Origin: Paludibaculum fermentans
Lineage (GTDB): Bacteria; Acidobacteriota; Terriglobia; Bryobacterales; Bryobacteraceae
Assembly: GCF_015277775.1 (NCBI RefSeq)
Contig: NZ_CP063849.1
Coordinates: 9,005,501 to 9,069,500, forward strand
Direction: 5' to 3'
DNA: 64,000 nucleotides
This document shows, in pieces, positions 1 through 6,424 of this stretch. Both the position numbers and the translations under genes were made by a program. Each line of letters opens with the position of its first letter. Within the stretch, counting starts at the first letter, position 1. The notes under the pieces were generated by a model. That model was not told the DNA's origin and ran no database searches. It saw only the letters and a program-made list of their open reading frames with translations.

Positions 1-2
1 AT

Positions 3-1082
3 AAGGACAATGGGCCTTACGTTGCCGTCGCGTGGACTAAGCACCCCGAGCTTGTTGACGATCTCGACAGTTATATTTTCCCGATGGCTGACGTTGCGCG
101 TCCGTCAGTCTTCCTTAGGATTGATAAAGAGGAATGCAAGGACATCGGCACGCTCTCCACAAGAATTGACGCTGAACTTCAGAATCGCGGCCCAGTCAGA
201 ATGCTGCAGGTTTGGGAAGAAGCCTCGGTCGCAGCTGGAAGCGAAGTAGTTGGCGAACTCGCGACCATCGCCTCGGGGAATGAGGACGCGCCTGAGAAAT
301 GGCGTGAGGGCTGGAACAACACAATGCTCCGGCTCATGTACGGCTGTGGGAAGGAGTTCGCCGGCGAGTCCGGCATGACGGACGGGCCGACAGCATTCAA
401 AGCGTTCTGTCACTCGCTGATTCCACTCCACGGAGACAAACTGGAAGGCCGCGTAGCGGTTCCGGCCCCGGCTCTTGGAAACATCACGAACGAGATCCTC
501 TCAAACGCCGCGAAAGCAGACTGCGAAACAGAGGCAAAGGCGCGGATCAACTCGATGCTGCACTGCTCGTTCGATGGTTTGGGCATCCCACAATCGGGAG
601 GTGTCTACCTGATGAGTTCCGCTGCCTTGTCCCCGCTGTTTCCCGATATCGCGACGATGATTGCTCCACTGCTCTCCAAGGGTAAAACCAGCGAGGAAGA
701 GTTCAAGAAGCAAGTGGAGTCGGTCGCGGCCGACGTGGTCCCGGTTGCAGTTGAGACAAGCCCCTCATGTGATCACGCACAGGGTAACTTGATCGTCGCT
801 CGGCTCGTTGGCGGTTTCTTGGTGCCCATTGAAACTGTAAAGAAGTTCAAGAGTACACTGCCTCAATCCATTTGGAAGATTGCGCCGTTCTGGATCTCCG
901 TCAATGGCGGCGAGAAGGCAACGTATTCGTTGCTGGTTAACTGTCTCCTTGTCAGCAGTTGTTCCCTTGAGGCGCTCAAGAAAGAGACGGCGATGTTCCG
1001 TATCCGAAGCCAGGCGTTCGCAACCCTGCAGGCCTGTTTTGGCAGTCACGCTTCGCGTCCGGGCATGCTGCTCTTGCGATAG
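3..1082 (+). CDS. Receiver-like domain protein, 5'-truncated by window edge
   Basis: The reading frame is open from the first bases of the window, so the true start lies upstream; 359 residues are visible. The visible N-terminus (PYVAVAWTKHPEL) resembles the late part of a divergent receiver domain in which a 'V.WTKH' strand precedes the last helix. A C-terminal segment contains SPSCDHAQGN, a Cys/His motif I associate, from memory, with the 'response receiver' proteins found beside GHKL ATPases, cytosine methylases and Vsr nucleases in bacterial conflict islands. No transmembrane segment is evident. It ends 19 nt before the Vsr-type gene, so the two are probably co-transcribed. Base composition is lower in GC than the rest of the window, which fits horizontal acquisition. 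The family assignment is tentative; the openness of the frame and the co-orientation with vsr are directly seen. Confidence 0.7.
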   Translation, partial: KDNGPYVAVAWTKHPELVDDLDSYIFPMADVARPSVFLRIDKEECKDIGTLSTRIDAELQNRGPVRMLQVWEEASVAAGSEVVGELATIASGNEDAPEKWREGWNNTMLRLMYGCGKEFAGESGMTDGPTAFKAFCHSLIPLHGDKLEGRVAVPAPALGNITNEILSNAAKADCETEAKARINSMLHCSFDGLGIPQSGGVYLMSSAALSPLFPDIATMIAPLLSKGKTSEEEFKKQVESVAADVVPVAVETSPSCDHAQGNLIVARLVGGFLVPIETVKKFKSTLPQSIWKIAPFWISVNGGEKATYSLLVNCLLVSSCSLEALKKETAMFRIRSQAFATLQACFGSHASRPGMLLLR

Positions 1083-1101
1083 CGGAAGTCTATGGAAGTC
1101 T

Positions 1102-1542
1102 ATGGATGTTTTCTCCAAAGACAAGCGTTCGGAGGTGATGGCAAAGATCCGGGGAAGAGGAAATCGATCAACGGAGCGCCGAATGGCGGCGCTGTTGCGT
1201 GCGAAAAGGATATCCGGCTGGCAAATGCATCGGGAGGATCTCCCTGGCACGCCGGACTTCTACTTTCCTAATCTTCACTTGGCGCTGTTCATCGATGGAT
1301 GCTTCTGGCACCAATGCCCAAGGTGCTCCAAGCTCCCCGCACAAAACGCCGTGTTTTGGGCCGAGAAGCTATCGAAGAACGTCCGACGGGACAGGCGGAC
1401 ACGTCGGGCATTGAACCGCGCCGGGATACGCGTCTGGCGTCTTTGGGAACATGACCTGGAGCGGAATACGCCTCGTTGCGAGACAGTTGTGTCTAGAATC
1501 GCATCGCTCGTTCTGTCGGCCAAACGAAGCCCATGCGGTTGA
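1102..1542 (+). CDS. vsr: Very short patch repair (Vsr-type) endonuclease
   Basis: Vsr enzymes nick DNA 5' of T:G mismatches left by deamination of 5-methylcytosine and usually accompany a Dcm-type cytosine methylase. The 146-residue product matches the family in length and order of motifs: start MDVFSKDKRSEVMAKIRG, then HREDLPGTPDFYF with the metal-binding aspartate at about residue 52, then FIDGCFWHQCP with the Trp69-His70 pair, and the C-terminal RVWRLWEHDLE. ATG 1102 is chosen because MDVFSK is the conserved family N-terminus, although the frame is open upstream. No cytosine methylase is visible inside the window; it would be expected upstream of position 1. It directly follows the receiver-like gene, in the same lower-GC stretch. 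Confidence 0.93.
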   Translation: MDVFSKDKRSEVMAKIRGRGNRSTERRMAALLRAKRISGWQMHREDLPGTPDFYFPNLHLALFIDGCFWHQCPRCSKLPAQNAVFWAEKLSKNVRRDRRTRRALNRAGIRVWRLWEHDLERNTPRCETVVSRIASLVLSAKRSPCG

Positions 1543-1875
1543 AGGTCGGAGCGGGGACATAGATGGGACGCTCCCGTTTCCGGAGCCACTGACGTCGGGA
1601 CGTCCTGGATGTCCCCGGCCGAATGATGGTAGCGTCCGAGGAATCCCCGAGCTAACGACCCACCGCACGAGTCGCATGACGGAAGTAAGGCGAGATTTGC
1701 TCTCTTGTCAATGTGGAGCGGAGAGTCACTTTAGCCTCACCATCAACGCAGTCACCTGGCACTGCGGACTAAGCGGACCGTGCGGCGCGCCGGAAATTAC
1801 GGCGACAGCTGACGTTTAATCCGAGAAAGCATTGCCGTGCCCTACCGCAAGAATCAATTCAGCCGATAGAACCTC
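1543..1875. other. Intergenic region without a supported gene
   Basis: The 333 bases between vsr and the next gene hold no convincing coding sequence; an open frame running through 1451-1819 overlaps vsr, has no recognisable motif and no plausible ribosome site. The stretch contains the REP-like palindrome listed separately at 1553-1616. Confidence 0.6.
1553..1616. repeat. REP-like imperfect palindrome
   Basis: The element starts GGGGACAT and ends ATGTCCCC, exact reverse complements, and the arms continue as an imperfect stem (GGGACG on the left against CGTCC on the right). This architecture resembles the intergenic REP sequences mobilised by Y1-type (RAYT) transposases; I recall similar GGGGACA...TGTCCCC elements in acidobacterial genomes. 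No transposase gene is visible nearby. The inverted repeat is directly seen, the family is inference. Confidence 0.5.
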
Positions 1876-2580
1876 ATGGCCCGCCACCATTCCAATAAAC
1901 TCTCCATTCCACGCGATTTCCCAGATGCATTCTATCGAAGCGTCCATGCAACTGTGACTCCAAAGCTTGGAAATCAGTCGGATCATCAGACCAATTTCCT
2001 AGGTGGGTGGAATGCTCTCCAATACAGGTTCCGCGCTTGCGCCGATTCTGACGCCAGTTTCCGCCGGCTCGTGAACAGGTATGGAGACGCCCCCCCGCAA
2101 CCATACCGCTATCAGCAGGAACGAGATCTGTTTGCTTTCTTCGGAGCTGCCCTCTCAACCATAGAATCCTTCAGCTTCGCGTTGTTCAGCCTGGGGGCCA
2201 AGGTTAACCCGGGCCGCTTTCCGATCTCGACCGCGCAGGATCTAAAGAGGATCTCCCCCGAGAACACGTGCGGCGCCTTTCAGCATGCTTTCCCCCGCAG
2301 TAATTTGACTTTAGGGTTTGCCGCTGCCCTACAAGATGCGCAGTACCTTCAGTTGAAGGAGGTGCGCAACATTCTCATACATCGTTCTGCGCCGGGACGA
2401 ATAATCTATTCCTCCTCCGCCATGGGTGATCGCCTTCCTCTGCCAGCTACATCGGACGCCACTTGGATCAGCGGAATTCCGATCAACGTTGACACCACAG
2501 CTGCTCCGCGTCGTTGGTTGGCGGCCAAGTTGAAGGATCTTCTGCGGGAGACTGCATTTTTCGTCGCCACCCAACTCTAG
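1876..2580 (+). CDS. Hypothetical protein, possible HEPN-type domain
   Basis: A 234-residue soluble protein without signal peptide or membrane segment. It is predicted mainly helical and contains LKEVRNILIHR, giving Arg164-Asn165-x3-His169, the R-x4-6-H signature (often with N after R) of HEPN ribonuclease or nucleotide-binding domains. HEPN proteins are common in toxin-antitoxin and abortive-infection systems, and this gene lies just behind a Vsr gene in the same low-GC segment, which makes a defence role possible. No partner MNT nucleotidyltransferase is seen. The motif is short and can occur by chance, so the domain call is inference; the reading frame itself looks real from its length, composition and start. 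Confidence 0.6.
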   Translation: MARHHSNKLSIPRDFPDAFYRSVHATVTPKLGNQSDHQTNFLGGWNALQYRFRACADSDASFRRLVNRYGDAPPQPYRYQQERDLFAFFGAALSTIESFSFALFSLGAKVNPGRFPISTAQDLKRISPENTCGAFQHAFPRSNLTLGFAAALQDAQYLQLKEVRNILIHRSAPGRIIYSSSAMGDRLPLPATSDATWISGIPINVDTTAAPRRWLAAKLKDLLRETAFFVATQL

Positions 2581-2993
2581 TGGAAGAGGACAGACGCGAG
2601 AAGCGGGACGAAGGGGAGCGCGAGCCGGACAGCCTGAGAGCGTGTCGGAAATAGAATGTGCGCCACCTAGGGGAGGCGGGACAGCCCGGGGAAAGGGGAC
2701 GTCCTTGAGTACCTCATTTTACAAGCCATAGAAAATTAACGGCTTACGGTCGCGACCCCTTGCTGTCTCGCGTTTCACCGCCCGAACCCGCCAAAACGTC
2801 CACGACCCCGCTTCACTCCGCAATCCAGCCGAACCCCAAGACTGCGTTCGCCCCGGTCCACGGGACCGCGACCATGCAGCCGTACCCCATGAGCGCGCAC
2901 CCCTGCTGGATCTCCACGCCGAGCGCCCATTCCTCATGCACACCCCCACGTTCAACCAGCCAAGTTCCCGGCACTCACCCTTCCTCCAAATTG
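2581..2993. other. Intergenic region upstream of blaI
   Basis: About 410 bases with no supported gene. The left third is G-rich and resembles degraded repeat sequence (runs such as GGGACAGCCCGGGG near 2680); the right third is C-rich and leads into the AT-richer operator-promoter region at 2991-3040. Short open frames here have no conserved features and no ribosome sites. Confidence 0.5.
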
Positions 2994-3031
2994 ACGAAAG
3001 TTTTCGTTGACAATGACGAAGCTCTTCGTCA
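2994..3031 (+). promoter_or_regulatory. Twin palindromic operator upstream of blaI
   Basis: Two inverted repeats stand side by side. The first is ACGAAA-GT-TTTCGT (2994-3007); the second is TGACGAAG-CT-CTTCGTCA (3014-3031), a perfect 8-bp arm palindrome. Their centres are 22 bp apart, about two helical turns. They overlap the predicted blaI promoter, which is the expected place for the dimeric BlaI/MecI-family repressor to block transcription of its own operon. The sequence differs from the staphylococcal TACA/TGTA operator, as is usual for distant family members. Confidence 0.65.
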
Positions 3032-3035
3032 TCAT
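3007..3035 (+). promoter_or_regulatory. Probable blaI promoter (-35 TTGACA, -10 CATCAT)
   Basis: A perfect TTGACA at 3007-3012 is followed after 17 bp by CATCAT at 3030-3035 (4 of 6 matches to TATAAT). Transcription would begin around 3041-3043, at the GTG start codon of blaI, implying a leaderless or nearly leaderless mRNA. No Shine-Dalgarno sequence precedes the GTG, which agrees with this. Confidence 0.5.
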
Positions 3036-3040
3036 GAGTT

Positions 3041-3427
3041 GTGAAAAACAGCCTGCCCAATCCGACCTCCGCCGAATTGGAAATCCTCCAGGTCCTCTGG
3101 GACCACGGACCCCACTCCGTCCGCGAGGTTCAGCACCTGCTCAATCGCGTCAAACCCACGGGTTACACCACCGCATTGAAAATGCTGCAAATCATGACCG
3201 GCAAAGGCTTGGTCACTCGCGACGACACGAGCCGCCCGCAGATCTATAGCCCGCGCTACCCACGCGAGCACACCCAGCGGCAATTGCTGCGCGACCTCGC
3301 GGAGCGCGCCTTCGGCGGCTCTGTCAAAGCCTTGGTCCTGCAGGCTGTCGCCGGCCGCAAATCGTCCCGGCGTGAACTGGAGGAGATGGAAAAACTGCTC
3401 GATCGGCTGGAAGGAGAAAACAAATGA
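3041..3427 (+). CDS. blaI: BlaI/MecI/CopY-family winged-helix repressor
   Basis: 128 residues. The N-terminal half is the winged-helix DNA-binding domain (PTSAELEILQVLWDHGPHSVREVQ, then TTALKMLQIMTGKGLV), and the C-terminal helical part is the dimerisation region, usually including the site cleaved on induction. The family represses its own operon and target genes and is inactivated by the cognate BlaR1/MecR1 membrane peptidase encoded immediately downstream. The start is GTG 3041: no in-frame ATG gives the conserved N-terminus, and the promoter sits directly upstream. The stop overlaps the blaR1 start by ATGA (translational coupling). The signal sensed is unknown; no beta-lactamase is adjacent. 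Confidence 0.93.
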   Translation: MKNSLPNPTSAELEILQVLWDHGPHSVREVQHLLNRVKPTGYTTALKMLQIMTGKGLVTRDDTSRPQIYSPRYPREHTQRQLLRDLAERAFGGSVKALVLQAVAGRKSSRRELEEMEKLLDRLEGENK

Positions 3428-4956
3428 CAGAGCTCGCTCACGCAATCAGCATGGCCCTCCTCCACTTCGTATGGCAGGGCGTTGTCGTCGCATTCCTGTT
3501 GTGGGTCGCCCTGGCGATCCTGGGCCCCCGGCCAGTCCGGCTGCGTTACGCACTCAGTTGCGCCGCGATGCTTGCGATGAGCGCCGCCCCGGTTATCACC
3601 GTCTGCCTCCTCTATCGAGCTCCGCGGCCGGCTGCCGTCTACCAGGGGCCCCCAGCCCAAACTGCGGACGCTGCCAGCACGGCCGCCTTGGCCGTCACCG
3701 CGCTCCTGCCTCGCTGGCTCGCCGCCATTGAAGTCTGGACACTGCCCGTCTGGTCGGCGGGTGTTATCATCCTCGCGCTCCGCTTGCTCTGGAGCTCCCG
3801 CCATGTAGCCCGGCTGCGCCGCGAGGGCGAACCGGCCCCGCCCATTCTGTTGCAGACCGTGTCGCGGTTGGCCGCGCGAGTGGGCGTCTCCCGTTCTGTA
3901 CACGTCCTTCTCTCCCGGTTGGCCGACAGTCCCAGTGTCGTCGGCTGGCTTCGGCCCGTAATCCTCATCCCGCCCGCTTCGTTTTTGAACCTCAGCGCCG
4001 CGCAAGTGGAAGCCGTGCTCGTGCACGAGTTGGCGCACATCCGGCGCCACGACTATCTCGTCAACCTGCTTCAGACCGTGGCCGAAACCGTGCTCTTCTA
4101 CCAGCCCGCCGTCTGGTGGGTTTCCTCGCGCATCCGCGCCGAGCGGGAACTCTGCTGCGACGACGTGGCGGTCGAAATCTGCGGCGATTCGATTGGGTAC
4201 GCGCGAGCCCTCACGCTGCTGGAGCGGGCTCGCCTGGCCCTACCCGAATTCGCGCAAAACAGCGCCACCGGGCCCTTGCTGCACCGGGTCCTCCGGCTCA
4301 CCGGTGCCTCCCAGCCCGCTCCTCGTGTGCCGGCCGCCGTGGCCGTGGGTCTCGCCGCCGTTTGCCTCCTCACCACTGTTCGCTGGGCCCAGGCGCAGCC
4401 GCAAATGGCCGGTGAGGCGCGCGTCTCGAAAGAGGCCGTCTGGGTGGATACCGTGAAATTCGGCGAGTTCCCCGTGCTCGTCCGAGCCCTGGGCGCCATC
4501 ACCGGCCCCGATACAGCCGAGCTGCAGGTGCCCTCTCCGGTTGTCAGCGAGGTTCAACTCGGCCAGAGTGCCTCCGTCGAGGTGGGCCGGGGCATCATCG
4601 CCGCGGGCACGGTCACCCGCATCGATTCACCACCCTCGAATGGGACGGTGCGCGTGGTAATTCAGTTCCAGGCCCCGGCAGGACAGCCCGCCGGCCACCC
4701 GGTGGATGGCGCCATTCGGATCAAAGTGCTCACGGACGTGGTCTACGTGGGTCGTCCCGCCGATCAGTCGGGCGGCACGGAAGCTTCGTTGTTCAAGTTC
4801 GAGGCGGACCGCAAGTCCGCAACTCGCGTGAAGGTCCGGTTCGGCGCCGCGTCCATAAATAGCATTCAGGTGCTCGAAGGCCTGCAACCCGGCGATCGCA
4901 TCATCCTCTCCGACACGACGAAATTCAAGGGCTACGACCGCGTTCGCCTCGAATAG
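3424..4956 (+). CDS. blaR1: BlaR1-like M56 membrane metallopeptidase fused to an efflux-adaptor-like C-terminus
   Basis: 510 residues. Membrane segments lie at about 8-30, 38-64, 103-130 and 306-325. The cytoplasmic zinc protease motif is HELAH at 201-205, followed by ERELCCDD from 240, as in MecR1/BlaR1 peptidases that act on the partner repressor. In place of a penicillin-binding sensor domain, the extracytoplasmic part (about 330-510) resembles the beta-barrel and membrane-proximal domains of RND/MacA-type membrane fusion proteins: VSEVQLGQSASVEVGRG, VYVGRPADQS, then VLEGLQPGDRIILSD and a YDRVRLE end. The gene overlaps blaI by 4 nt. The fusion suggests a sensor of envelope or efflux-related signals rather than beta-lactams; that is inference. 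Confidence 0.88.
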   Translation: MTELAHAISMALLHFVWQGVVVAFLLWVALAILGPRPVRLRYALSCAAMLAMSAAPVITVCLLYRAPRPAAVYQGPPAQTADAASTAALAVTALLPRWLAAIEVWTLPVWSAGVIILALRLLWSSRHVARLRREGEPAPPILLQTVSRLAARVGVSRSVHVLLSRLADSPSVVGWLRPVILIPPASFLNLSAAQVEAVLVHELAHIRRHDYLVNLLQTVAETVLFYQPAVWWVSSRIRAERELCCDDVAVEICGDSIGYARALTLLERARLALPEFAQNSATGPLLHRVLRLTGASQPAPRVPAAVAVGLAAVCLLTTVRWAQAQPQMAGEARVSKEAVWVDTVKFGEFPVLVRALGAITGPDTAELQVPSPVVSEVQLGQSASVEVGRGIIAAGTVTRIDSPPSNGTVRVVIQFQAPAGQPAGHPVDGAIRIKVLTDVVYVGRPADQSGGTEASLFKFEADRKSATRVKVRFGAASINSIQVLEGLQPGDRIILSDTTKFKGYDRVRLE

Positions 4957-5377
4957 CTCGGCCGGCAAGGCAGGCGCTGATTCTCTCAACGTCTAGCGGT
5001 CGAAACAGGTCGAGACTGCACCGTACCAGCGGTCACGGCCAACTGGCGAGCGTGCTGTGTGACTACAAAGGGACCGATCCGCGAATCATCGCGGCGGTCC
5101 CTTCACCACTGGCGCTGACGGTGCTCTTCGCGAGTCGGTGCGCCGCGCCGAAAGCGGCGAGCATCTCTTGACGTTCGACTGCCCGGAGTCCTGCCGCCCC
5201 TCACTCTTCGCACCATCCCGCGAACTCCCGGAATGCCATAGCATAGGCACATGAGCTGTCGAGGCTTGCGGCCGCGATGTACTCCAAGGTTAGGACGTCC
5301 TGAAGAATGACCTTGACCTGACCGCCTCCGATTCGTGGCCAAACGGAGAATGCCCAATTTGACACCGGAGAAACTGG
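4957..5377. other. Intergenic region after blaR1
   Basis: About 420 bases without a supported gene. It holds one notable hairpin (5070-5101) listed separately. Composition drifts from high GC near blaR1 to lower GC near the next gene. Confidence 0.5.
5070..5101 (+). terminator. Hairpin downstream of blaR1, weak terminator candidate
   Basis: GGGACCG...CGGTCCC forms the lower stem and CCGCG/CGCGG the upper stem around an AATCAT loop, with a two-to-one base bulge between them. It is preceded by AAA and followed by CTTCACC, so the U-tract expected of an intrinsic terminator is missing. It lies 113 nt after the blaR1 stop. Confidence 0.3.
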
Positions 5378-6019
5378 ATGCGAACGCTGTCTAAGAACAA
5401 GCGAAAAGCGTTGATCGAGTACGAGATCCGGAGGGTCACCCAGATATTTGTGAAGCACATGCACGGCGCTGACAATCTCATTCGGGGTGTATCGGCTATC
5501 GAGGAGCACTGGCGGACCGTTCGGCATAGCCCTGTAGCAAGGTGGATTCGATTTTATGTCGTCGGTTGGAGTGCGCAGCTATTAGCCAGCGCAGGCCGAC
5601 TGGAAGTGGCACTTGCGAAGTGCAATGAGTTGTGGAGCCTTCCAGCAAGCACTAACGCGCGCCTGAATGCTGTATGTACGCAGGCAAGCTTGCTGCGGAG
5701 ACTTGGCCGGTTGTCCGACTCGCTCAAGTGCTGCATATCCGGACTCCGAATATGCAAACGAACAGGGGATTTGAAGGTAGCGTCCAGTCTGCTTGTGGAA
5801 GTGGCTCGGATGAACGATCCAGCCTCCCTTGAGAAGGTGGCATCCGAATTCGGTCCCCTGGTGAAACAGGCGCTGGCCGTTTACGGGACAGCCTCGAACC
5901 TTGACAGTGGAACGCCGCTATCGAGACTGATGTCACTTCAGCAGGCACTCGGTCAGGACGAGTCCACTGCCGAGAGCGCGCCGGACACCGGCACCGTTGG
6001 ATCGATGGTTCTCGGATAG
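5378..6019 (+). CDS. Hypothetical helical (TPR-like) protein
   Basis: 213 residues, no signal peptide or membrane segment. The central part has repeating helical pairs with TPR-like spacing (GWSAQLLASAGRLEVALAKC; CTQASLLRRLGRLSDSLKC), which suggests a small protein-interaction scaffold. Codon usage is less GC-rich than the neighbours, hinting at an accessory gene. It is isolated from blaR1 (421 nt) and from the convergent RCC1 gene (405 nt). No catalytic motif was recognised and the function is unknown. Confidence 0.6.
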   Translation: MRTLSKNKRKALIEYEIRRVTQIFVKHMHGADNLIRGVSAIEEHWRTVRHSPVARWIRFYVVGWSAQLLASAGRLEVALAKCNELWSLPASTNARLNAVCTQASLLRRLGRLSDSLKCCISGLRICKRTGDLKVASSLLVEVARMNDPASLEKVASEFGPLVKQALAVYGTASNLDSGTPLSRLMSLQQALGQDESTAESAPDTGTVGSMVLG

Positions 6020-6424
6020 AGGACTGATAGCCACGGAGGCGGGACCATCGCAATGGCCACTTGGGACGGGTCGCCATCCCCAGGTGAGCAGAGCCCGGAG
6101 ACCGGAAGTCGAAGTCGTTGGCGCTGGAGCTCCAGCTTCCGCTCTGAACCCCCAGCTCACCACTTCGCCCCCTGACACCCCAAACACCTCGAATCCAATC
6201 CAAGGCCCTCTTCCGTGGGGTATGCGTCCACGCACAATTCAGATCACAATCAGGCGGCCGGATGGCAGTCCCGCCTCGATTGTCTGTGTGGTCGTACGCC
6301 CCAGGCCGGTGTGCTCTGGGCGAAGCGACCTTCCGAGCCTCCGGCCAGAGCCCGTCCCCCGTGAGAGCAGCCCCTGCGGCAACCAGCCGCCGCCAATCCT
6401 CCTGGGGCCCCCTGCGAGCGGCCA
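6020..6424. other. Convergent intergenic region
   Basis: About 400 bases between two convergent genes. No gene, no clear terminator hairpin and no repeat was found; open frames here are consistent with high GC alone. Confidence 0.5.

Noticed and set aside
1451-1819. Open frame overlapping vsr and the following spacer
   Set aside because: Overlaps a firm gene in another frame and contains the REP-like palindrome.
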